Shown piece by piece: positions 27,544-36,368 of a stretch of DNA of 64,000 nt. The notes beneath the pieces were generated by a model. That model ran no database searches. It was not told where the DNA came from and saw only the letters and a program-made list of their open reading frames with translations. The DNA is from Flexithrix dorotheae DSM 6795 (GTDB taxonomy: Bacteria > Bacteroidota > Bacteroidia > Cytophagales > Flammeovirgaceae). A program made the translations under genes and the position numbers. The stretch spans positions 344,945-408,944 of the forward strand of contig NZ_KB903430.1 of NCBI RefSeq assembly GCF_000379765.1, given 5' to 3'. Numbering within the stretch: position 1 is the stretch's first letter; each line of letters begins with the position of its first letter.

Positions 27544-27820
27544 TTGTGCACGCTCCATTTCGGATTTTTTCATCTTGAAAGGCAGTTCTGTCATCAATAC
27601 TTTATTAAATGTGCTTAACTTTCATTATGAAATTCAGTCCGGTTTTGGGATTTCTTTTTCTATACCAAATGTTTCACCAATAGCTTTCATGGGCTGATTA
27701 CAACTATATTTTGTCTAAAGGGTTCCTTTTCTAAGGATAATACAAATTGATTTTTTATTATTTTTTAGAAGGTTAATATACTTTCCTTTAGGATGGAATA
27801 AACCAGCCGCTTCAATACAC

Positions 27821-28951
27821 ATGAAATTATTAAGATTCTTTAATATTTTAGTTTTTTTCAGTTTTCCGTTTCTGCTTTCCTGCGAAGAAGAAAATCCTGT
27901 GGAAGACCCTAAACCAGTTCCGTACGATCTTGAAGCGGAACTACCTTTTTATTTTGGGAAAAACTATGAAATACCAGATGATAATCCCATGACCATCCAG
28001 GGTGTGGAATTAGGCCGAATGCTGTTTTATGAGAAAAAGTTATCGGGGGATAATACCCAGGCCTGTGCAAGTTGTCATCAGCAAAAAAATGCTTTTTCCG
28101 ATAGTAATAGGTTTAGCACTGGAATCGATGGAATAGACGGTACAAGAAACTCTATGTCCCTTGCCAATTTGTTATGGAATCAGAAATTTTTCTGGGATGG
28201 AAGAGCTAACAGCCTTGAAGAGCAGGCACTTATTCCAATTCAGGATCCCATAGAAATGCATCAAAGTCTGGAGGATGCTGTAGCCAAACTACAGGCCTCC
28301 GATATTTACCCTCCAAAATTCAAACAAGCTTTTGAAAGTGAGATTATTACAGCTGAAAACATCGCCAAAGCCATTGCCCAGTTTGAAAGAACACTCATTT
28401 CGTCCAGTTCTAAATATGACCTTTACCTGAAAGGAGAATATGAATTGACTGCTCAGGAACAACTAGGACTCGATTTATTTTTTACTCATCCTGTCCCACA
28501 AATTAATTTGAGAGGAGGAAACTGTGGAGATTGCCATACCAATGTATTAACCAGTGGTGAATTAAATGCATTTGACGGTTTTCACAATAATGGCCTGGAT
28601 GAAGATAATGACATGCAGGATGAAGGTTTGAAAAATGTAACTGGAAATGATTTTGACCAGGCAAAATTTAAAGCCCCAACACTTAGAAACATAGCATTAA
28701 CTGCCCCCTACATGCATGATGGCAGATTTAGTACTTTAGAAGAGGTACTTGACCATTATGATTTACACATTAAAAAGAGTACGACCTTAGACCCTTTAAT
28801 TCGGGAAGCCAGCAATGAACTTACTCTTCCCGAAGACCCTATAAGATTATTCCTTACGAATGAGGAAAAAGAGGCGATTATAGCTTTTTTACACTTGCTT
28901 ACAGACGAAGAGTTCATCAATGACCCACGTTTTTCAGACCCTTTTAACTAG
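27821..28951 (+). CDS. Di-heme MauG/cytochrome c peroxidase-family lipoprotein (MbnH-like), copy 1
   Basis: 376 residues. The signal with lipobox LLSC anchors it to a membrane from the periplasmic side. Two c-type heme sites are visible: CASCH (about residue 87) and CGDCH (about 237). The conserved APYMHDGRFSTLEEVLDHY segment near the second heme pocket is present. The family uses a high-valent di-iron state; classical members reduce peroxide, while MbnH oxidises a Trp of its partner MbnP to kynurenine. The MbnP-like gene follows after 6 bp, which makes the MbnH role the better reading. A 277-bp gap precedes it. Confidence 0.88.
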   Translation: MKLLRFFNILVFFSFPFLLSCEEENPVEDPKPVPYDLEAELPFYFGKNYEIPDDNPMTIQGVELGRMLFYEKKLSGDNTQACASCHQQKNAFSDSNRFSTGIDGIDGTRNSMSLANLLWNQKFFWDGRANSLEEQALIPIQDPIEMHQSLEDAVAKLQASDIYPPKFKQAFESEIITAENIAKAIAQFERTLISSSSKYDLYLKGEYELTAQEQLGLDLFFTHPVPQINLRGGNCGDCHTNVLTSGELNAFDGFHNNGLDEDNDMQDEGLKNVTGNDFDQAKFKAPTLRNIALTAPYMHDGRFSTLEEVLDHYDLHIKKSTTLDPLIREASNELTLPEDPIRLFLTNEEKEAIIAFLHLLTDEEFINDPRFSDPFN

Positions 28952-28957
28952 AATGAA

Positions 28958-29710
28958 ATGAAAAAATATACCTTTGGATTAATTATTTTGACAGTCTTAT
29001 TATTTAATTCCTGTGAGAAGGATAATAATGAGCCTAGCGAAACAGGCAGTTTGAAACTAATTATTTCCCACCTCAATGATGGAGCCCCGCTGGAATTGGA
29101 GACCAGGGAATACACAAATGAAATGGGGAACAATTACACCATTTCAGAATTCAAATTTTACCTGAGTAACATCAAGCTCAGGAATAAATCTAATGGAAAG
29201 TTTTATATAGAACCGGAAAGTTATCATTTAGTAAGAAGGCTTCCTGATACACATCAATTTGAATTGACCATTGAAAATGTTCCACTTGGCGAGTTCAATG
29301 AACTGGAATTTGCCGTTGGAGTGGATAATTCAAAAAATTATTCCCTTGACAATGTGGGAGATCTCGACCCTTCCAACAATATGGCCTGGGACTGGAATTC
29401 GGGTTATAAATTTCTTTTGCTGGAAGGCGAATTTTTCCCGGAAAATGAAGATAAAAAAGGCCTGGTTTTTCATATTGGAAGTGATGCCAATTATAGAAAA
29501 ATTCTACTCCCAACCGGAACGGAAAACATTAATATTAAAGAAGCCCAAACCACTACCATTCAACTGGAAGTAGAAGTTTCGGAAATATTCAAAGATCCCA
29601 CTTCTATAGATTTCAAAGAAAATAATGTGGTAATGTTCGATGCCATATCCAACAAAGTGGCAGATAATTATGCCAAAAACATGTTCTCACTAATCGAAAT
29701 TTCTGAATAG
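28958..29710 (+). CDS. MbnP-family protein, copy 1
   Basis: 250 residues with a lipoprotein-type signal (LLFNSCEKD). Beta-rich periplasmic protein with the MbnP hallmarks: YTISEFKFYLSNI in the first half, an NMAWDWNSGYKF segment carrying the conserved Trp pair (about residue 140-150), and FHIGSDANYRKI. In characterised MbnP a Trp in this type of protein is converted to kynurenine by MbnH and used to bind copper. It lies 6 bp after the MbnH-like gene and 3 bp before the next small gene, so cotranslation is likely. It lacks the His/Met-rich tail of copy 2. Confidence 0.85.
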   Translation: MKKYTFGLIILTVLLFNSCEKDNNEPSETGSLKLIISHLNDGAPLELETREYTNEMGNNYTISEFKFYLSNIKLRNKSNGKFYIEPESYHLVRRLPDTHQFELTIENVPLGEFNELEFAVGVDNSKNYSLDNVGDLDPSNNMAWDWNSGYKFLLLEGEFFPENEDKKGLVFHIGSDANYRKILLPTGTENINIKEAQTTTIQLEVEVSEIFKDPTSIDFKENNVVMFDAISNKVADNYAKNMFSLIEISE

Positions 29711-29713
29711 ATT

Positions 29714-30124
29714 TTGGGCAAAAGGCAAATTTATATTTTCCCCTTATTGTTACTCCTTCTGATGAGTAATCTGAGATTTACCCTGATTACCAGTGGATTT
29801 TATCTGGGAGAAGATTATTTTGCCCAAAACTTATGTGAAAACACCGATCGTCCTGAATTACAATGTCATGGAAGCTGTGTGTTACAAAAATCCATAAAAT
29901 CAGCCAGTCAGCATGAAGATCAGGATAATGGGAAAAGCGTTTTTATCGATTATCTCACAAAGTTCAATTATCTAGAAACTGATTTGTTAATTATCATATT
30001 TGGCGAGGAAACCTATATTCTTGTCTACCCCATATATGCACAGGTTATTCCTCATCAAGAGTTTGAAAAAGGATTATTAATTCCACCCGAGAAAAGGATA
30101 CTGTTTACGAAAATTAAAACTTAA
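29714..30124 (+). CDS. Small membrane protein with three-Cys motif, paralogue 2
   Basis: 136 residues. It begins at TTG (29714), only 3 bp after the TAG of the MbnP gene and in the same frame, with no ATG before residue 17, so translation is probably coupled. An N-terminal TM helix (about 5-18) is followed by C-E-N-T-D-R-P-E-L-Q-C-H-G-S-C-V-L-Q-K, the same spaced motif as the gene at 27169. A second hydrophobic segment (about 80-100) follows. Three cysteines at this spacing near two MbnP genes suggest metal handling, but this is inference. An ATT start at 29711 is possible. Confidence 0.65.
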   Translation: MGKRQIYIFPLLLLLLMSNLRFTLITSGFYLGEDYFAQNLCENTDRPELQCHGSCVLQKSIKSASQHEDQDNGKSVFIDYLTKFNYLETDLLIIIFGEETYILVYPIYAQVIPHQEFEKGLLIPPEKRILFTKIKT

Positions 30125-30175
30125 TTTAATCTATATCCTAAATTTTTAACAGATAATATAAAATTCAAACTAGAT

Positions 30176-30988
30176 ATGAAATCTATCCATATATACACAT
30201 TAATTGGCTTATTGATTACAGGACTTTTATCATCATGCGATGATGATGATAAAATGGACCCGGAAATGCCAGGCAAAGTTTCGTTAATGCTAGAAAATAA
30301 ATTTGGTGATGCCAACATAGATTTATCCTCTACTTTTACTTCATCTAAAGGAGATAAAATTACTTTTTCAGGATTTGAATACATTATTAGTAATGTAGAA
30401 TTGATAAAAGAAGATGGTTCAATTTATGCCGTCCCGGATTCCTATTATTTCATGGGACAGCGAAGTGGCACAGATTCAAAAAGGGAGATGATTGAAATAA
30501 CAGATATCCCTGCCGGTAATTACAAAGGAATAAAATTTTATGTAGGCGTGGACCCGGAAACCAATGCCAATACAGACAATTATGAGAAAGGAGAATTAGA
30601 AGGTGGAGTTGGAATGGATTGGGGCTGGGCTTCTGGTTACAAATTCATCCGGTGGGATGGTTCTTATTTTAATGACGCAGAAAACAAGGACGTTAACTTT
30701 TCCTTCCACATAGGCACAGATGCTAATTTTAAATTAATTTCCAATGAATTTGGGAAAACCATTACTATAAATGATGATATGACTTCCCAAATCCATTTTG
30801 AGGTAATGGCAGACAAGGTATTTGACGCTGTTGGGCTAAATGAAATCGGCTTAAACTTCCCCCCTCCTGCGGATGTAAAAACCTTCACAGGAGTAATGGT
30901 GGGTCCTGAAGACAAGGCTACAGCCATTGCAAATGCTTATGCAGAAATGTTCATGCTTCATCATGTGCATAACATGGAAATGAACTGA
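30176..30988 (+). CDS. MbnP-family protein, copy 2, with His/Met-rich tail
   Basis: 270 residues. Lipobox LLSSC is followed by an acidic DDDDK stretch. The MbnP features are present: ITFSGFEYIISNVELI, GVGMDWGWASGYKFIRWDG with three Trp residues in a short span, and FHIGTDANFKLI. The C-terminus ends MFMLHHVHNMEMN, with three His and four Met residues, a plausible copper site absent from copy 1. It lies between the small Cys protein and the second MbnH-like gene, in the reverse order (MbnP then MbnH) of the first pair. A periplasmic copper-binding role is inferred from the family. Confidence 0.87.
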   Translation: MKSIHIYTLIGLLITGLLSSCDDDDKMDPEMPGKVSLMLENKFGDANIDLSSTFTSSKGDKITFSGFEYIISNVELIKEDGSIYAVPDSYYFMGQRSGTDSKREMIEITDIPAGNYKGIKFYVGVDPETNANTDNYEKGELEGGVGMDWGWASGYKFIRWDGSYFNDAENKDVNFSFHIGTDANFKLISNEFGKTITINDDMTSQIHFEVMADKVFDAVGLNEIGLNFPPPADVKTFTGVMVGPEDKATAIANAYAEMFMLHHVHNMEMN

Positions 30989-31017
30989 TATTTCTTATCA
31001 AAAAAGAAATAGGAGTC

Positions 31018-32085
31018 ATGGAAAAGCGTCTCATATTATTTTTACTCATTTCAGGGATTATGTTAGCCTGTAATGAGGATATTTCACCTGATATAAAGCC
31101 TTTTTATATTGATTTGGATGTGCCGGAATATATGGGGACTACTGTACCCTTCCCGGAGCGGAATCCATTCAGTAAAGAGGGAATTGAATTAGGACGGATG
31201 CTTTTCTATGACCCCATTTTATCCTCTAACAATCAGGTTTCATGTGCGACCTGTCATAAACAGGAATTGGCTTTTTCAGATGGCATGTCTTTATCTACCC
31301 TGGGTGTTTCAGGGGAAAAGTTGCAAAGACATACTCCGGCCTTAATCAATCTCGCATGGAATAATGGTTTATTTTGGGATGGAGGGGCAAAAGACCTGGA
31401 ATCCCTGGCTTTTGCGCCACTCACCCATCCCGATGAAATGAATCAGGATATCACAGAATTGGTGGAAGAATTAAAACAAATTCCTGATTATAAAGAAAGG
31501 TTTAAAAAAGTTTTTGGAAAAGATACCATTCAATCGGCTCTTATTGTGAGAGCACTGGCTCAGTTTCAAAGAAGTCTGGTTTCATTCGATTCTAAATATG
31601 ATAGATATTTAAAAAGTGGGGAAGCTGGATTCCTTAATGCACTTGAATTGGAAGGGATGCAGCTGGTTGAAGAAAAATGTGGCGGTTGCCACAGTGGTGT
31701 GAATTTCACAGATTTAGGTTTTCACAATAATGGGCTGGACGCTGAATTTCCCGCTGCACCTGAACATGTAGGCAAAGGCAGAAACAGGGTTACGCTAAAC
31801 CCTGAAGAATTGGGGGCATTTAAAACTCCTACTTTGAGAAATATCATACTCACCGCTCCTTACATGCATGATGGTCGATTTAAATCTATAGATGAAGTTT
31901 TAGATCATTATGCGCAAAATATGGTAAATTCTCCTACGCTGGATACCCTCTTAACTGGGCAAAATGATAAAATTGGAATCCCGATTTCTGAAAACGAAAA
32001 GCAGGCTATTGTCGCATTTCTCCATACTTTAACCGACCTTTCCTTTATACAAAACCAGGCTTTTTCAAACCCTTTTAAAAAATAA
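31018..32085 (+). CDS. Di-heme MauG/cytochrome c peroxidase-family lipoprotein (MbnH-like), copy 2
   Basis: 355 residues. The signal with lipobox IMLAC is followed by heme sites CATCH (about residue 79) and CGGCH (about 223). The GFHNNGLDAEFP and APYMHDGRFKSIDEVLDHY segments match copy 1, showing that the two are paralogues. It starts 29 bp after the MbnP copy 2 stop; an AGGAG lies only 2 bp before the ATG, too close for an ideal ribosome site. It is expected to oxidise the adjacent MbnP-like protein, or peroxide, in the periplasm. It is followed by the barrel protein gene after 52 bp. Confidence 0.88.
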   Translation: MEKRLILFLLISGIMLACNEDISPDIKPFYIDLDVPEYMGTTVPFPERNPFSKEGIELGRMLFYDPILSSNNQVSCATCHKQELAFSDGMSLSTLGVSGEKLQRHTPALINLAWNNGLFWDGGAKDLESLAFAPLTHPDEMNQDITELVEELKQIPDYKERFKKVFGKDTIQSALIVRALAQFQRSLVSFDSKYDRYLKSGEAGFLNALELEGMQLVEEKCGGCHSGVNFTDLGFHNNGLDAEFPAAPEHVGKGRNRVTLNPEELGAFKTPTLRNIILTAPYMHDGRFKSIDEVLDHYAQNMVNSPTLDTLLTGQNDKIGIPISENEKQAIVAFLHTLTDLSFIQNQAFSNPFKK

Positions 32086-32137
32086 AAATGCACTTTTTGG
32101 TGAACCAGAGAGTGCCTAAAAAACTCAACAACTAATA

Positions 32138-33121
32138 ATGAAATTATTAAAAACTATCATCATCACAAGTCTGTTTTTATTATCATGGTTTCCCTCATTT
32201 AGCTGCGATGTTTGTAATATTTTTGAATACAGCACTATAAAAAACAAAAGCTATTTTGGGATTTTTTACCGGCACAGAGTATTCAATGGATATGAACATC
32301 TTGGGAACAACCATGATTTTTTACCGCAAAGAAAAAGCACACTCCACGAGCCTGAAAATTCAGGGTTTTATGTAAATAAATCGGATAAGGATTATGAAAC
32401 TTATACTACACTGGAGCTTAGGGGCAATTATACTTTTAAGGAAAAATTTAATTTCCTTTTCATCCTGCCATACGAAAGAAATGTAATTTATTATGATCAG
32501 GTGATCGATGCACCTAACCCAATGAAAGACAGTACAATAAACCTCTCTGGTTGGGGTGATCTTATCATTGCCATGGATTATATAATCCAAAAAGAGACAG
32601 ACAAAGGCAGGCATACTTTCAGGCCGGGAATAGCCTTTCGCCTTCCAACCGGGCAATACAAAAAACAGGACGATTATGGTAATGTTCATGATCCCATCAT
32701 ACAACCAGGCACAAGTGCATTATCTGTAATTTTCCGAATGAATTACCAATACTTTTTAAATAAACAGGGCTTGAATGCAAGCATAAATTATAAAATATCT
32801 GAACTGGGTAAAAACCAATATCAATTTGCCAATAGTTTTAATGTAACAGGCAATTATTTCCGTCAGATACCAATTGGAAAGAATTACATCATACCCAAAA
32901 TTGGTGGTTATCTGGAAACAGCCGGCCATGATTATTATTATGAAAGCAAACAAAAACTCACAGGAGGCACTACTTTTTTTGGAAATTTCGGGCTCGATTT
33001 TAACAGAAACAATGTGACTTTACAAGTGTTGTATCAGGCCCCAATATCAGATAATCTCAATGGGAATCAATTGGGAAATGCAGGCAGAATAAACACGGGT
33101 ATCGTGATAAATGTAATTTAA
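32138..33121 (+). CDS. Outer-membrane beta-barrel protein with CxxC at mature N-terminus
   Basis: 327 residues. The signal peptide (about 1-22) is followed at once by CDVCNIFEYS, then amphipathic beta strands to the end, finishing in an aromatic/hydrophobic strand (RINTGIVINVI). Similar proteins beginning CDxCxC-type after the signal, often annotated as transporters, accompany MbnP genes in other Bacteroidota. The N-terminal Cys pair could bind metal at the periplasmic mouth. It is the last gene of the block. The function of a copper-related pore is inferred from position and the CxxC. Confidence 0.7.
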   Translation: MKLLKTIIITSLFLLSWFPSFSCDVCNIFEYSTIKNKSYFGIFYRHRVFNGYEHLGNNHDFLPQRKSTLHEPENSGFYVNKSDKDYETYTTLELRGNYTFKEKFNFLFILPYERNVIYYDQVIDAPNPMKDSTINLSGWGDLIIAMDYIIQKETDKGRHTFRPGIAFRLPTGQYKKQDDYGNVHDPIIQPGTSALSVIFRMNYQYFLNKQGLNASINYKISELGKNQYQFANSFNVTGNYFRQIPIGKNYIIPKIGGYLETAGHDYYYESKQKLTGGTTFFGNFGLDFNRNNVTLQVLYQAPISDNLNGNQLGNAGRINTGIVINVI

Positions 33122-33139
33122 TTTCAATCACTTTAATCG

Positions 33140-33391
33140 TTAATCTTTTTTGGTTAAAACCTGGATTTTCTTTAGCAAATTATCGAGTCTGGAATTAATA
33201 TCAGATGTCCTGGCAGCTACTGCAGAGAAAAACTGTTCCTGCTCAACTGAGGACATATTGAATAATTCATCCAATTGATCATGGATATAATCTTTCCTGT
33301 CTTTCTCAGGAACGGTTTTGAAACCATCCAACATCTTTTTCGCATCGAATGGAGCTTGCTTTGATTGTTTGCTTAAAAATAAATTTGCCAT
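33140..33391 (-). CDS. Small hypothetical protein
   Basis: 83 residues, charged, mostly helical, with no signal or TM segment. It reads ANLFLSKQSKQAPFDAKKML then a possible coiled coil at the C-terminus (INSRLDNLLKKIQVL). I do not recognise a family. It converges with the barrel gene, 18 bp apart. Confidence 0.6.
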   Translation of the reverse strand: MANLFLSKQSKQAPFDAKKMLDGFKTVPEKDRKDYIHDQLDELFNMSSVEQEQFFSAVAARTSDINSRLDNLLKKIQVLTKKD

Positions 33392-33867
33392 AATTGTTGG
33401 AGCATTTTTGCATTTTCAGGAAATCTAAAGAGTTAAAAAGATACGTGTTGAAATGTATAAATTTAGCCTATCTCTCTTTCCCTGATAAAAAATAAATTAA
33501 GGTAATTTCAATGGTATAAGGCAATTGTTAGTATAAAATATACTTCAAAAATTATAGCTGGAAATTTGAAAGGCAGTATTAAATAGTAGATGTAATTGAC
33601 AATCATTTACGCAAGCAAATTTTTAAGAGTTGCGGCATTTGTGAATCATATTTTAACAATTCACAAATATTCACACCAACCTTAAGACAAAACAAACTGA
33701 AAAAATTGATAATTACTTCCTGAAAAATGGGGAAATCAATTCAATTTTGCTCCTTTTAATTAAAAAATAAAAATCTGGTACTGGTATTAAACCTTTACCT
33801 TAGGGACATAAAAAAAGAGCCTGATATCAAAACATCAGACTCTATCATGTTATCAGTCAGATTCGGA
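33392..33867. other. Intergenic region with symporter terminator
   Basis: 476 bp between two minus-strand genes. AT-rich, with no convincing ORF. The left part should carry the promoter of the 83-residue gene; the right end holds the terminator of the symporter gene. Confidence 0.6.
33810..33843 (-). terminator. Terminator of the symporter gene
   Basis: On the minus strand, arms GAGTCTGAT and ATCAGGCTC pair with one U-G wobble across an 8-nt loop and are followed by a run of seven T. It lies 25 bp past the stop codon. Confidence 0.8.
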
Positions 33868-35505
33868 TTACCAGAAAATGGTATATAAGGCTGTCAAAAT
33901 TCCACAAATGGCAATTGCGCCAATTTTAAACTCAAGACTTGTTTTAAAATAATCTTTATCCAATTCTATACCTTTAGGATTGTCCTTACTTTTCGGATCT
34001 GCAAGGCTCATTGCTACCATAATTATCATAATTATTATAAAAACAGATCCCATCCTATCTATAAATGGCAAATCTGTCATAAACTTAAATGCTGTTGATA
34101 ATGGGATCGTCAAAATTGCAGCCGTAAGTGCCGCATTACTTGTTGTTCTCTTCCAGAAAATTCCCAAAATAAAGATGGCAAAAACACCTGGTGAAACGAA
34201 ACCTGTATATTCCTGAATAAACTGGAATGCCTGATCTAAAGCTCCTAAGGCAGGAGCGACTAATGCCGCTACAACAAATGCAATTAAAGCCACAACTCTA
34301 CCTACGGTCACCAGTTTTGTTTCAGAAGCGTCCTTATGAAAAATATTTTGGTAAATATCCATGGTGAATATTGTTGAGGTACTGTTGGCCATAGATGCTA
34401 ATGAAGAAACAATTGCCGCAGCAAGCGCAGCAAATGCCAGTCCTTTCAATCCTGCAGGAAGAAGATTAAGGAGTACAGGATAAGCTTTATCAGATTTCAC
34501 ATAGCCTGTGATACTGTCTGTCATAGCTGTGGTAAATTCGCCAGCGCCACCTTCCTGCTGAAGAATAACATAAGCTGCAATACCAGGAATTACCACTATA
34601 ATTGGCATTAAAAGTTTTAAAAAACCTGCGAATACAACTCCCATTTGTGCTTCATTAAGGCTTTTTGCCGCAAGTGCTCTTTGGGTAATATATTGGTTGA
34701 ATCCCCAATAACTCAGGTTAATAATCCACATTCCCCCAATTAAAACACTTAATCCCGGCAAGTCCATGTAGGCATCTTTTGTCCCACCATTTCCATCAGA
34801 AATCATCATCTGTCCTTCACTGAAAATCATATGAAAATGGCCAGGAGCTTCTTTTCTTAATAGGGAAAATCCTTTGGTTACACTACCATCTCCCACCAAT
34901 TCCAAAGCAAGGTAGGTAGTAGCTAACCCACCGGCAACTAAAAAGACTACTTGTACTACGTCTGTCCAGGCTACAGCCTTTAATCCTCCATAAATGGAAT
35001 AAAGCATCGCAAAAGCTGCAAGCCCCATTACCGAATAAGAGAATGGGAATCCCATAATCGTTTCTATACTAAGTGCTCCCAGGTATAGCACTGAGGTAAG
35101 GTTTACAAATACATATACCAGCAGCCAGAATACTGCCATCACCGTTCTTACCTGATGATTATACCGTTGCTCCAAAAACTGAGGCATGGTGTAGATGCCT
35201 TTTTTTAGAAATATAGGAAGGAAGAATATACCAACAATTAACAGTGTAGCTGCCGCCATCCATTCATAGGTAGAAATGGCGAGTCCCATGGCAAAACCTG
35301 AACCGGACATTCCGATAAATTGCTCGGCTGAGATATTAGAGGCAATTAAGGATGCTCCAATTGCCCACCATGGCAATGATTTTCCAGCTAAAAAATAATC
35401 TTTTGAATCTTTTGTGTGGCCTTTTTTCTCCCTCGACATCCATAATCCGAGCGACACGATGACCAGGCCATAGCCAATGAAAACAATAATATCCAGCGTT
35501 GACAT
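33868..35505 (-). CDS. Sodium/solute symporter (SSS family)
   Basis: 545 residues with about 13-14 TM helices and the LeuT-like fold. The N-terminal FLAGKSLPWWAIGASLIASNISAEQFIG stretch (split here at about 40-68) is the SSS family signature around TM1, with the AS..SAEQ Na+-site residues, and an unwound GSG motif in TM2. SGLT-type members with this core carry sugars or inositol; the substrate is unknown here. It is monocistronic and has two candidate -7 boxes upstream. Inner-membrane location. Confidence 0.92.
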   Translation of the reverse strand: MSTLDIIVFIGYGLVIVSLGLWMSREKKGHTKDSKDYFLAGKSLPWWAIGASLIASNISAEQFIGMSGSGFAMGLAISTYEWMAAATLLIVGIFFLPIFLKKGIYTMPQFLEQRYNHQVRTVMAVFWLLVYVFVNLTSVLYLGALSIETIMGFPFSYSVMGLAAFAMLYSIYGGLKAVAWTDVVQVVFLVAGGLATTYLALELVGDGSVTKGFSLLRKEAPGHFHMIFSEGQMMISDGNGGTKDAYMDLPGLSVLIGGMWIINLSYWGFNQYITQRALAAKSLNEAQMGVVFAGFLKLLMPIIVVIPGIAAYVILQQEGGAGEFTTAMTDSITGYVKSDKAYPVLLNLLPAGLKGLAFAALAAAIVSSLASMANSTSTIFTMDIYQNIFHKDASETKLVTVGRVVALIAFVVAALVAPALGALDQAFQFIQEYTGFVSPGVFAIFILGIFWKRTTSNAALTAAILTIPLSTAFKFMTDLPFIDRMGSVFIIIMIIMVAMSLADPKSKDNPKGIELDKDYFKTSLEFKIGAIAICGILTALYTIFW

Positions 35506-35547
35506 TAATCAGAATTTTTAGAATAAGGTTGTAAAATAGAAATCTTT

Positions 35548-35576
35548 CAAATATATCTAAAAATATTGCAAATATA
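35548..35576 (-). promoter_or_regulatory. Two candidate -7 boxes for the symporter gene
   Basis: TATATTTG on the minus strand occurs twice, at 35569-35576 and 35548-35555, both exact matches to TAnnTTTG and 43-71 bp upstream of the ATG. No TTTG -33 partner is clear for either. Confidence 0.4.
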
Positions 35577-35681
35577 CCAGCTTAAAAAAGAGATTATATT
35601 TTTTTACGTAAAAAGTACGCTTATTCGATTAATGTCTATTGATTTGATTTAAAAAGGCAATTTGTGGCGTTCGGAAAATAA

Positions 35682-35712
35682 AAAAGCCGATAGTAAAAAA
35701 ACTACCGGCTTA
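35682..35712 (-). terminator. Terminator of the 100-residue gene
   Basis: Arms AAGCCGGTAGT and ACTATCGGCTT (minus strand) pair with one G-U wobble across a T6 loop, followed by a T-run. It lies 27 bp after the stop. Confidence 0.75.
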
Positions 35713-35738
35713 ACCGTTTTGCTGATTGAATTAAAATT

Positions 35739-36041
35739 TTAGGCCTGTTTCAAAGTTTTAATCTCATCAATCGGACCAAATGTTTGAGTCATAATTACCC
35801 TTTTTCCTTTCTTCAAATGAATTTCAGAAGGAAGTACTTTGAATTCCTGGGTATTCTGAACCACCTTATTATAAAACTCAGTTGCCTCTTTAGAAGCACC
35901 CTTTTCAAAATCATGTAAAGTAACGTTTTTGCTTACTGGCAAACCAGGTACAACATTGTAAATTGAAAATTCCACATAATATGCGGGTAAAAATGGTTTT
36001 ACAATGCCTTTGTAAATTTGCTTGAATGATCGCTTTAACAT
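35739..36041 (-). CDS. Hypothetical protein, 100 residues
   Basis: 100 residues, no TM. Basic N-terminus (LKRSFKQIYKGIVKPFLPAY), then mixed alpha/beta with HDFEKGASKEATEFYNKVV. A good terminator and an ATG start support it as a gene. I do not recognise a family. Confidence 0.65.
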   Translation of the reverse strand: MLKRSFKQIYKGIVKPFLPAYYVEFSIYNVVPGLPVSKNVTLHDFEKGASKEATEFYNKVVQNTQEFKVLPSEIHLKKGKRVIMTQTFGPIDEIKTLKQA

Positions 36042-36368
36042 AGTCAGAAGTTTAGTTCAAAAAAAGACTCAAATTACAAGAATGGTGCACGACATTCCAT
36101 TTCGGGGTCACTATACTCTATATATATTACATGGGTAATTTTTCATGCCAAGGTTTCTATTTCTACCCTTTCCTAAGTTTAAAATAATTTTGTGTTATTT
36201 GAGAAATTTTGATTTTTAGCAGATTAATTGGTAATTCGCCAGAAATCAATTTAAAATCATGGAAACCACAAAAGAATGCCCCTGGATTAATTCCATTTAA
36301 TTTCCGGTCATTCTGTAAATGACTTGTTTCCAAAAACTATTGAAAATGAATCAATACCAAATTAATTT
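36042..36368. other. Intergenic region with candidate sulfatase promoter
   Basis: 327 bp between divergent genes. TAATTTTG at 36185-36192 matches TAnnTTTG on the plus strand, about 177 bp before the sulfatase ATG, without a clear -33 element. Nothing else was seen. Confidence 0.4.
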
